A DNA stretch of 64,000 nt, from the NCBI GenBank assembly GCA_964057225.1, contig OZ059899.1, forward strand, positions 3,596,001 through 3,660,000, given 5' to 3'. Both the position numbers and the translations under genes were made by a program. Below the pieces are notes generated by a model that worked only from the letters and a program-made list of their open reading frames with translations, made no database searches and was not told the origin of the DNA. Below, in pieces: positions 1-10,530 of the stretch. This DNA comes from Auanema rhodensis (lineage: Eukaryota > Nematoda > Chromadorea > Rhabditida > Rhabditidae). The stretch's first letter is position 1; the number at the start of each line of letters is the position of its first letter.

Positions 1-7
1 GCACCGA

Positions 8-22
8 GATATCAACTGATAT
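8..22. other. EcoRV site within a short dyad (ATATCA-AC-TGATAT)
   Basis: Bases 9-14 (ATATCA) and 17-22 (TGATAT) are perfect inverted repeats of 6 bp separated by AC, and GATATC at 8-13 is an EcoRV site. The site is intact in the monomers I read, including those where mono-pos 4-5 change from CC to AA (M55, M60, M65). It should therefore cut the array into a 351-bp ladder. Whether the dyad binds a protein is unknown. Confidence 0.8.
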
Positions 23-140
23 AAGTTCACACATATATACCCGATTTTCACCCTGAAGAATTAATTTTTTCGTTGAATAACATTGTCCATCGTCTTTGCC
101 TTGAAAAAAGGAATCTAAAAACATCTACTTTTTGCTAAAT

Positions 141-183
141 TATTTTGAAATTTTTCGAAAAAATTTTTGTCAAAATGTTTTTG
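141..183. other. A/T-tract block, predicted intrinsically bent segment
   Basis: Within mono-pos 141-183, short A and T runs follow each other at roughly 10-12 bp: AAATTTTT (148-155), AAAAAATTTTT (158-168), AAAA (172-175) and TTTTT (178-182). The block contains the 12-bp perfect palindrome TTTTTCGAAAAA (151-162), which holds a BstBI site. A-tracts phased near the helical repeat are known to curve DNA and are common in satellites. The block is largely invariant; recurrent changes are at 144, 145, 146 and 177. Curvature here is inferred from spacing only. Confidence 0.6.
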
Positions 184-189
184 GAAGCA

Positions 190-217
190 ATGTTGAGTGT
201 ACATGGAAACTCAACAT
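190..217. other. 9-bp inverted repeat with 10-nt spacer (potential hairpin)
   Basis: ATGTTGAGT (190-198) and ACTCAACAT (209-217) are exact reverse complements separated by GTACATGGAA. The dyad is present in most monomers. The 2-bp deletion in M61, M66, M81 and M83 shortens the spacer to 8 nt but leaves both arms intact. Arm mismatches are seen in the X lineage (195C; M101, M109, M119, M124, M133, M139, M142, M145, M149, M157, M161) and in the two monomers with a 2-bp deletion in the right arm (M136, M154). It could be a cruciform-prone site or a dimeric protein-binding site; neither is shown. Confidence 0.75.
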
Positions 218-3200
218 ACACTAATGCATCATTTTTCAAACGATCATAACTAATTTTTGTATTAAGCGTTTCTCAATGTAGTATAGTGCATTCGATGCGG
301 ATTTTCAAGCTGCGTCGATCTGTGTTATCAGATTTGCGCTAGCTTAAAAATGCACCGAGATATCAACTGATATAAGTTCACACATATATACCCGATTTTC
401 ACCCTGAAGAATTAATTTTTTCGTTGAATAACCTTGTCCATCGTCTTTGCCTTGAAAAATGGAATCTAAAAGCATCTACTTTTTGCTAAATTATCTTGAA
501 ATTTTTCGAAAAAATTTTTGTCAAAATGTTTTTGGAAGCAATGTTGAGTGTACATGGAAACTCAACATACACTAATGCATCATTTTTCAAACGATCATAA
601 CTAATTTTTGTATTAAGCGTTTCTCAATGTAGTATAGTGCATTCGATGCGGATTTTCAAGCTGCGTCGATCTGTGTTATCAGATTTGCGCTAGCTTAAAA
701 ATGCACCGAGATATCAACTGATATAAGTTCACACTTATATCCTCGATTTTCACCCTGAAGAATTAATTTTTTCGTTGAATAACATTGTCCATCGTCTTTG
801 CCTGGAAAAATGGAATCTAAAAACATCTACTTTTTGCTAAATTATTTTGAAATTTTTCGAAAAAATTTTTGTCAAAATGTTTTTGGAAGCAATGTTGAGT
901 GTACATGGAAACTCAACATACACTAATGCATCATTTTTCAAACGATCATAACTAATTTTTGTATTAAGCGTTTCTCAATGTAGTATAGTGCATTCGATGC
1001 GGATTTTCAAGCTGCGTCGATCTGTGTTATCAGATTTGCGCTAGCTTAAAAATGCACCGAGATATCAACTGATATAAGTTCACACTTATATCCTCGATTT
1101 TCACCCTGAAGAATTAATTTTTTCGTTGAATAACATTGTCCATCGTCTTTGCCTGGAAAAATGGAATCTAAAAACATCTACTTTTCGTTAAATTATTTTG
1201 AAATTTTTCGAAAAAATTTTTGTCAAAATGTTTTTGGAAGCAATGTTGAGTGTACATGGAAACTCAACATACACTAATGCATCATTTTTCAAACGATCAT
1301 AACTAATTTTTGTATCAAGTGTTTCTCAATGTAGTATAGTGCATTCGATGCGGATTTTTAAGCTGCGTCGATCTGTGTTATCAGATTTGCGCTAGCTTAA
1401 AAATGCACCGAGATATCAACTGATATAAGTTCACACTTATATCCTCGATTTTCACCCTGAAGAATTAATTTTTTCGTTGAATAACATTGTCCATCGTCTT
1501 TGCCTGGAAAAATGGAATCTAAAAACATCTACTTTTTGCTAAATTATTTTGAAATTTTTTGAAAAAATTTTTGTCAAAATGTTTTTGGAAGCAATGTTGA
1601 GTGTACATGGAAACTCAACATACACTAATGCATCATTTTTCAAACGCTCATAACTAATTTTTGTATTGAGCGTTTCTCAATGTAGTATAGTGCATTCGAT
1701 GCGGATTTTCAAGCTGCGTCGATCTGTGTTATCAGATTTGCGCTAGCTTAAAAATGCACCGAGATATCAACTGATATAAGTTCACACATATATACCCGAT
1801 TTTCACCCTGAAGAATTAATTTTTTCGTTGAATAACATTGTCCATCGTCTTTGCCTTGAAAAAAGGAATCTAAAAACATCTACTTTTTGCTAAATTATTT
1901 TGAAATTTTTCGAAAAAATTTTTGTCAAAATGTTTTTGGAAGCAATGTTGAGTGTACATGGAAACTCAACATACACTAATGCATCATTTTTCAAACGATC
2001 ATAACTAATTTGTGTATTAAGCGTTTCTCAATGTAGTATAGTGCATTCGATGCGGATTTTCAAGCTGCGTCGATCTGTGTTATCAGATTTGCGCTAGCTT
2101 AAAAATGCACCGAGATATCAACTGATATAAGTTCACACATATATACCCGATTTTCACCCTGAAGAATTAATTTTTTCGTTGAATAACATTGTCCATCGTC
2201 TTTGCCTTGAAAAAAGGAATCTAAAAACATCTACTTTTTGCTAAATTATTTTGAAATTTTTCGAAAAAATTTTTGTCAAAATGTTTTTGGAAGCAATGTT
2301 GAGTGTACATGGAAACTCAACATACACTAATGCATCATTTTTCAAACGATCATAACTAATTTGTGTATTAAGCGTTTCTCAATGTAGTATAGTGCATTCG
2401 ATGCGGATTTTCAAGCTGCGTCGATCTGTGTTATCAGATTTGCGCTAGCTTAAAAATGCACCGAGATATCAACTGATATAAGTTCACACATATATACCCG
2501 ATTTTCACCCTGAAGAATTAATTTTTTCGTTGAATAACATTGTCCATCGTCTTTGCCTTGAAAAAAGGAATCTAAAAACATCTACTTTTTGCTAAATTAT
2601 TTTGAAATTTTTCGAAAAAATTTTTGTCAAAATGTTTTTGGAAGCAATGTTGAGTGTACATGGAAACTCAACATACACTAATGCATCATTTTTCAAACGA
2701 TCATAACTAATTTTTGTATTAAGCGTTTCTCAATGTAGTATAGTGCATTCGATGCGGATTTTCAAGCTGCGTCGATCTGTGTTATCAGATTTGCGCTAGC
2801 TTAAAAATGCACCGAGATATCAACTGATATAAGTTCACACATATATACCCGATTTTCACCCTGAAGAATTAATTTTTTCGTTGAATAACATTGTCCATCG
2901 TCTTTGCCTTGAAAAAAGGAATCTAAAAACATCTACTTTTTGCTAAATTATTTTGAAATTTTTCGAAAAAATTTTTGTCAAAATGTTTTTGGAAGCAATG
3001 TTGAGTGTACATGGAAACTCAACATACACTAATGCATCATTTTTCAAACGATCATAACTAATTTGTGTATTAAGCGTTTCTCAATGTAGTATAGTGCATT
3101 CGATGCGGATTTTCAAGCTGCGTCGATCTGTGTTATCAGATTTGCGCTAGCTTAAAAATGCACCGAGATATCAACTGATATAAGTTCACACATATATACC

Positions 3201-4212
3201 CGATTTTCACCCTGAAGAATTAATTTTTTCGTTGAATAACATTGTCCATCGTCTTTGCCTTGAAAAAAGGAATCTAAAAACATCTACTTTTTGCTAAATT
3301 ATTTTGAAATTTTTCGAAAAAATTTTTGTCAAAATGTTTTTGGAAGCAATGTTGAGTGTACATGGAAACTCAACATACACTAATGCATCATTTTTCAAAC
3401 GATCATAACTAATTTTTGTATTAAGCGTTTCTCAATGTAGTATAGTGCATTCGATGCGGATTTTCAAGCTGCGTCGATCTGTGTTATCAGATTTGCGCTA
3501 GCTTAAAAATGCACCGAGATATCAACTGATATAAGTTCACACATATATACCCGATTTTCACCCTGAAGAATTAATTTTTTCGTTGAATAACATTGTCCAT
3601 CGTCTTTGCCTTGAAAAAAGGAATCTAAAAACATCTACTTTTTGCTAAATTATTTTGAAATTTTTCGAAAAAATTTTTGTCAAAATGTTTTTGGAAGCAA
3701 TGTTGAGTGTACATGGAAACTCAACATACACTAATGCATCATTTTTCAAACGATCATAACTAATTTTTGTATTAAGCGTTTCTCAATGTAGTATAGTGCA
3801 TTCGATGCGGATTTTCAAGCTGCGTCGATCTGTGTTATCAGATTTGCGCTAGCTTAAAAATGCACCGAGATATCAACTGATATAAGTTCACACATATATA
3901 CCCGATTTTCACCCTGAAGAATTAATTTTTTCGTTGAATAACATTGTCCATCGTCTTTGCCTTGAAAAAAGGAATCTAAAAACATCTACTTTTTGCTAAA
4001 TTATTTTGAAATTTTTCGAAAAAATTTTTGTCAAAATGTTTTTGGAAGCAATGTTGAGTGTACATGGAAACTCAACATACACTAATGCATCATTTTTCAA
4101 ACGATCATAACTAATTTTTGTATTAAGCGTTTCTCAATGTAATATAGTGCATTCGATGCGGATTTTCAAGCTGCGTCGATCTGTGTTATCAGATTTGCGC
4201 TAGCTTAAAAAT

Positions 4213-5265
4213 GCACCGAGATATCAACTGATATAAGTTCACACATATATACCCGATTTTCACCCTGAAGAATTAATTTTTTCGTTGAATAACATTGTCC
4301 ATCGTCTTTGCCTTGAGAAAAGGAATCTAAAAACATCTACTTTTTGCTAAATTATTTTGAAATTTTTCGAAAAAATTTTTGTCAAAATGTTTTTGGAAGC
4401 AATGTTGAGTGTACATGGAAACTCAACATACACTAATGCATCATTTTTCAAACGATCATAACTAATTTTTGTATCAAGTGTTTCTCAATGTAGTATAGTG
4501 CATTCGATGCGGATTTTTAAGCTGCGTCGATCTGTGTTATCAGATTTGCGCTAGCTTAAAAATGCACCGAGATATCAACTGATATAAGTTCACACTTATA
4601 TCCTCGATTTTCACCCTGAAGAATTAATTTTTTCGTTGAATAACATTGTCCATCGTCTTTGCCTGGAAAAATGGAATCTAAAAACATCTACTTTTTGCTA
4701 AATTATTTTGAAATTTTTCGAAAAAATTTTTGTCAAAATGTTTTTGGAAGCAATGTTGAGTGTACATGGAAACTCAACATACACTAATGCATCATTTTTC
4801 AAACGATCATAACTAATTTTTGTATTAAGCGTTTCTCAATGTAGTATAGTGCATTCGATGCGGATTTTCAAGCTGCGTCGATCTGTGTTATCAGATTTGC
4901 GCTAGCTTGAAAATGCACCGAGATATCAACTGATATAAGTTCACACTTATATCCTCGATTTTCACCCTGAAGAATTAATTTTTTCGTTGAATAACATTGT
5001 CCATCGTCTTTGCCTGGAAAAATGGAATCTAAAAACATCTACTTTTTGCTAAATTATTTTGAAATTTTTCGAAAAAATTTTTGTCAAAATGTTTTTGGAA
5101 GCAATGTTGAGTGTACATGGAAACTCAACATACACTAATGCATCATTTTTCAAACGCTCATAACTAATTTTTGTATTGAGCGTCTCTCAATGTAGTATAG
5201 TGCATTCGATGCGGATTTTCAAGCTGCGTCGATCTGTGTTATCAGATTTGCGCTAGCTTAAAAAT
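4213..5265. repeat. A4S-B2N-B2L cassette, copy 1 (M13-M15)
   Basis: M13 has the 105G change plus 263C, 267T and 306T. M14 is B2N ending with 346G. M15 is B2L with 243C and 264G, plus a private GCGTCTCTC (mono-pos 270 changed). Further cassettes lie at 8425-9477 (complete), 11233-11934 (no B2L), 12988-14040 (third member chimeric), 14743-15795 (complete) and 16849-17550 (no B2L). The three-monomer association is the organising unit of the left domain. Confidence 0.85.
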
Positions 5266-8200
5266 GCACCGAGATATCAACTGATATAAGTTCACACATA
5301 TATACCCGATTTTCACCCTGAAGAATTAATTTTTTCGTTGAATAACATTGTCCATCGTCTTTGCCTTGAAAAAAGGAATCTAAAAACATCTACTTTTTGC
5401 TAAATTATTTTGAAATTTTTCGAAAAAATTTTTGTCAAAATGTTTTTGGAAGCAATGTTGAGTGTACATGGAAACTCAACATACACTAATGCATCATTTT
5501 TCAAACGATCATAACTAATTTTTGTATTAAGCGTTTCTCAATGTAGTATAGTGCATTCGATGCGGATTTTCAAGCTGCGTCGATCTGTGTTATCAGATTT
5601 GCGCTAGCTTAAAAATGCACCGAGATATCAACTGATATAAGTTCACACATATATACCCGATTTTCACCCTGAAGAATTAATTTTTTCGTTGAATAACATT
5701 GTCCATCGTCTTTGCCTTGAAAAAAGGAATCTAAAAACATCTACTTTTTGCTAAATTATTTTGAAATTTTTCGAAAAAATTTTTGTCAAAATGTTTTTGG
5801 AAGCAATGTTGAGTGTACATGGAAACTCAACATACACTAATGCATCATTTTTCAAACGATCATAACTAATTTTTGTATTAAGCGTTTCTCAATGTAGTAT
5901 AGTGCATTCGATGCGGATTTTCAAGCTGCGTCGATCTGTGTTATCAGATTTGCGCTAGCTTAAAAATGCACCGAGATATCAACTGATATAAGTTCACACA
6001 TATATACCCGATTTTCACCCTGAAGAATTAATTTTTTCGTTGAATAACATTGTCCATCGTCTTTGCCTTGAAAAAAGGAATCTAAAAACATCTACTTTTT
6101 GCTAAATTATTTTGAAATTTTTCGAAAAAATTTTTGTCAAAATGTTTTTGGAAGCAATGTTGAGTGTACATGGAAACTCAACATACACTAATGCATCATT
6201 TTTCAAACGATCATAACTAATTTGTGTATTAAGCGTTTCTCAATGTAGTATAGTGCATTCGATGCGGATTTTCAAGCTGCGTCGATCTGTGTTATCAGAT
6301 TTGCGCTAGCTTAAAAATGCACCGAGATATCAACTGATATAAGTTCACACATATATACCCGATTTTCACCCTGAAGAATTAATTTTTTCGTTGAATAACA
6401 TTGTCCATCGTCTTTGCCTTGAAAAAAGGAATCTAAAAACATCTACTTTTTGCTAAATTATTTTGAAATTTTTCGAAAAAATTTTTGTCAAAATGTTTTT
6501 GGAAGCAATGTTGAGTGTACATGGAAACTCAACATACACTAATGCATCATTTTTCAAACGATCATAACTAATTTTTGTATTAAGCGTTTCTCAATGTAGT
6601 ATAGTGCATTCGATGCGGATTTTCAAGCTGCGTCGATCTGTGTTATCAGATTTGCGCTAGCTTGAAAATGCACCGAGATATCAACTGATATAAGTTCACA
6701 CTTATATCCTCGATTTTCACCCTGAAGAATTAATTTTTTCGTTGAATAACATTGTCCATCGTCTTTGCCTGGAAAAATGGAATCTAAAAACATCTACTTT
6801 TTGCTAAATTATTTTGAAATTTTTCGAAAAAATTTTTGTCAAAATGTTTTTGGAAGCAATGTTGAGTGTACATGGAAACTCAACATACACTAATGCATCA
6901 TTTTTCAAACGCTCATAACTAATTTTTGTATTGAGCGTCTCTCAATGTAGTATAGTGCATTCGATGCGGATTTTCAAGCTGCGTCGATCTGTGTTATCAG
7001 ATTTGCGCTAGCTTAAAAATGCACCGAGATATCAACTGATATAAGTTCACACATATATACCCGATTTTCACCCTGAAGAATTAATTTTTTCGTTGAATAA
7101 CATTGTCCATCGTCTTTGCCTTGAAAAAAGGAATCTAAAAACATCTACTTTTTGCTAAATTATTTTGAAATTTTTCGAAAAAATTTTTGTCAAAATGTTT
7201 TTGGAAGCAATGTTGAGTGTACATGGAAACTCAACATACACTAATGCATCATTTTTCAAACGATCATAACTAATTTTTGTATTAAGCGTTTCTCAATGTA
7301 GTATAGTGCATTCGATGCGGATTTTCAAGCTGCGTCGATCTGTGTTATCAGATTTGCGCTAGCTTAAAAATGCACCGAGATATCAACTGATATAAGTTCA
7401 CACATATATACCCGATTTTCACCCTGAAGAATTAATTTTTTCGTTGAATAACATTGTCCATCGTCTTTGCCTTGAAAAAAGGAATCTAAAAACATCTACT
7501 TTTTGCTAAATTATTTTGAAATTTTTCGAAAAAATTTTTGTCAAAATGTTTTTGGAAGCAATGTTGAGTGTACATGGAAACTCAACATACACTAATGCAT
7601 CATTTTTCAAACGATCATAACTAATTTTTGTATTAAGCGTTTCTCAATGTAGTATAGTGCATTCGATGCGGATTTTCAAGCTGCGTCGATCTGTGTTATC
7701 AGATTTGCGCTAGCTTAAAAATGCACCGAGATATCAACTGATATAAGTTCACACATATATACCCGATTTTCACCCTGAAGAATTAATTTTTTCGTTGAAT
7801 AACATTGTCCATCGTCTTTGCCTTGAAAAAAGGAATCTAAAAACATCTACTTTTTGCTAAATTATTTTGAAATTTTTCGAAAAAATTTTTGTCAAAATGT
7901 TTTTGGAAGCAATGTTGAGTGTACATGGAAACTCAACATACACTAATGCATCATTTTTCAAACGATCATAACTAATTTGTGTATTAAGCGTTTCTCAATG
8001 TAGTATAGTGCATTCGATGCGGATTTTCAAGCTGCGTCGATCTGTGTTATCAGATTTGCGCTAGCTTAAAAATGCACCGAGATATCAACTGATATAAGTT
8101 CACACATATATACCCGATTTTCACCCTGAAGAATTAATTTTTTCGTTGAATAACATTGTCCATCGTCTTTGCCTTGAAAAAAGGAATCTAAAAACATCTA

Positions 8201-8424
8201 CTTTTTGCTAAATTATTTTGAAATTTTTCGAAAAAATTTTTGTCAAAATGTTTTTGGAAGCAATGTTGAGTGTACATGGAAACTCAACATACACTAATGC
8301 ATCATTTTTCAAACGATCATAACTAATTTTTGTATTAAGCGTTTCTCAATGTAGTATAGTGCATTCGATGCGGATTTTCAAGCTGCGTCGATCTGTGTTA
8401 TCAGATTTGCGCTAGCTTAAAAAT
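4915..8424. repeat. Tandem 5-mer duplication (M15-M19 / M20-M24)
   Basis: 4915-6669 and 6670-8424 both read B2L-A1N-A1N-A1G-A1N, and both B2L copies share the otherwise rare GCGTCTCTC at mono-pos 266-274. The unit is 1,755 bp. The first copy ends in a monomer (M19) with the 346G of a B2N, the second (M24) does not, which places the exchange junction inside M19. Confidence 0.85.
6319..6669. repeat. Chimeric monomer M19 (A1 body, B2N-type 3' end)
   Basis: The 5' two thirds are A1N (33A, 39A, 41C, 102T, 109A), but the unit ends CTTGAAAATG (346G), a mark otherwise seen only on B2N monomers preceding a B2L or related unit. It also sits directly before a B2L. The simplest reading is a crossover between an A1N and a B2N somewhere in mono-pos 110-345. 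Because 346G is a single base, an independent mutation is possible but less likely given its position. Confidence 0.65.
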
Positions 8425-10530
8425 GCACCGAGATATCAACTGATATAAGTTCACACATATATACCCGATTTTCACCCTGAAGAATTAATTTTTTCGTTGA
8501 ATAACATTGTCCATCGTCTTTGCCTTGAGAAAAGGAATCTAAAAACATCTACTTTTTGCTAAATTATTTTGAAATTTTTCGAAAAAATTTTTGTCAAAAT
8601 GTTTTTGGAAGCAATGTTGAGTGTACATGGAAACTCAACATACACTAATGCATCATTTTTCAAACGATCATAACTAATTTTTGTATCAAGTGTTTCTCAA
8701 TGTAGTATAGTGCATTCGATGCGGATTTTTAAGCTGCGTCGATCTGTGTTATCAGATTTGCGCTAGCTTAAAAATGCACCGAGATATCAACTGATATAAG
8801 TTCACACTTATATCCTCGATTTTCACCCTGAAGAATTAATTTTTTCGTTGAATAACATTGTCCATCGTCTTTGCCTGGAAAAATGGAATCTAAAAACATC
8901 TACTTTTTGCTAAATTATTTTGAAATTTTTCGAAAAAATTTTTGTCAAAATGTTTTTGGAAGCAATGTTGAGTGTACATGGAAACTCAACATACACTAAT
9001 GCATCATTTTTCAAACGATCATAACTAATTTTTGTATTAAGCGTTTCTCAATGTAGTATAGTGCATTCGATGCGGATTTTCAAGCTGCGTCGATCTGTGT
9101 TATCAGATTTGCGCTAGCTTGAAAATGCACCGAGATATCAACTGATATAAGTTCACACTTATATCCTCGATTTTCACCCTGAAGAATTAATTTTTTCGTT
9201 GAATAACATTGTCCATCGTCTTTGCCTGGAAAAATGGAATCTAAAAACATCTACTTTTTGCTAAATTATTTTGAAATTTTTCGAAAAAATTTTTGTCAAA
9301 ATGTTTTTGGAAGCAATGTTGAGTGTACATGGAAACTCAACATACACTAATGCATCATTTTTCAAACGCTCATAACTAATTTTTGTATTGAGCGTTTCTC
9401 AATGTAGTATAGTGCATTCGATGCGGATTTTCAAGCTGCGTCGATCTGTGTTATCAGATTTGCGCTAGCTTAAAAATGCACCGAGATATCAACTGATATA
9501 AGTTCACACATATATACCCGATTTTCACCCTGAAGAATTAATTTTTTCGTTGAATAACATTGTCCATCGTCTTTGCCTTGAAAAAAGGAATCTAAAAACA
9601 TCTACTTTTTGCTAAATTATTTTGAAATTTTTCGAAAAAATTTTTGTCAAAATGTTTTTGGAAGCAATGTTGAGTGTACATGGAAACTCAACATACACTA
9701 ATGCATCATTTTTCAAACGATCATAACTAATTTGTGTATTAAGCGTTTCTCAATGTAGTATAGTGCATTCGATGCGGATTTTCAAGCTGCGTCGATCTGT
9801 GTTATCAGATTTGCGCTAGCTTAAAAATGCACCGAGATATCAACTGATATAAGTTCACACATATATACCCGATTTTCACCCTGAAGAATTAATTTTTTCG
9901 TTGAATAACATTGTCCATCGTCTTTGCCTTGAAAAAAGGAATCTAAAAACATCTACTTTTTGCTAAATTATTTTGAAATTTTTCGAAAAAATTTTTGTCA
10001 AAATGTTTTTGGAAGCAATGTTGAGTGTACATGGAAACTCAACATACACTAATGCATCATTTTTCAAACGATCATAACTAATTTGTGTATTAAGCGTTTC
10101 TCAATGTAGTATAGTGCATTCGATGCGGATTTTCAAGCTGCGTCGATCTGTGTTATCAGATTTGCGCTAGCTTAAAAATGCACCGAGATATCAACTGATA
10201 TAAGTTCACACATATATACCCGATTTTCACCCTGAAGAATTAATTTTTTCGTTGAATAACATTGTCCATCGTCTTTGCCTTGAAAAAAGGAATCTAAAAA
10301 CATCTACTTTTTGCTAAATTATTTTGAAATTTTTCGAAAAAATTTTTGTCAAAATGTTTTTGGAAGCAATGTTGAGTGTACATGGAAACTCAACATACAC
10401 TAATGCATCATTTTTCAAACGATCATAACTAATTTGTGTATTAAGCGTTTCTCAATGTAGTATAGTGCATTCGATGCGGATTTTCAAGCTGCGTCGATCT
10501 GTGTTATCAGATTTGCGCTAGCTTAAAAAT

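Larger units (their letters stand above)
1..351. repeat. Reference monomer (M1, type A1N)
   Basis: This copy carries the commonest base at nearly every position and serves as the coordinate frame. Landmarks are an EcoRV site and small dyad (8-22), a T-rich stretch (61-70), an A/T-tract block (about 141-183), a 9-bp-arm dyad (190-217), a BsrGI site (198-203), an NsiI site (224-229), a CpG-richer 3' third (about 267-340, six CpGs), and an NheI site (338-343). Starting the unit at GCACCGAG is arbitrary because the window happens to begin there. No frame is open through the unit, and tandem copies do not create a continuing open frame. I found no promoter or RNA-gene signature. Confidence 0.95.
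1..2106. repeat. Left-edge block M1-M6, echo of the central domain
   Basis: The order A1N-E-B2N-B2S-B2L-A1G is unlike the rest of the left domain but matches the order of the central duplication (E-type, B2N, C-E type, B2S, B2 with 117G, B2L, A1G) with two members missing. M4 has private changes near mono-pos 131-136 (CTTTTCGTTA), and M5 has a private T at 156 that destroys the BstBI site. Shared order suggests common descent followed by loss of monomers; convergence by exchange is also possible. Confidence 0.6.

Noticed and set aside
41-57. Possible CENP-B box (minus-strand match to CCCG..T....C in CCCGATTTTCACCC)
   Set aside because: Only about 6 of 9 core positions of the mammalian box agree, the CGAA half is absent, and B-type monomers change CCCG to CTCG. 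The plus-strand candidates at TTCGTTGAATAAC and TTCGATGCGG fail as well.
290-301. Pol III B-box-like string CATTCGATGCGG
   Set aside because: It shares the TTCGA core of GGTTCGANNCC, but the leading GG is CA and the final C is G. No A box lies at a suitable distance upstream, and no tRNA or SINE structure surrounds it.
37-351. Internal sub-repeat (GATTTTCACCCTG near 43 and GATTTTCAAGCTG near 300)
   Set aside because: Only about 11 of 13 bases match and the similarity does not extend on either side, so an ancestral shorter unit is not supported by reading alone.
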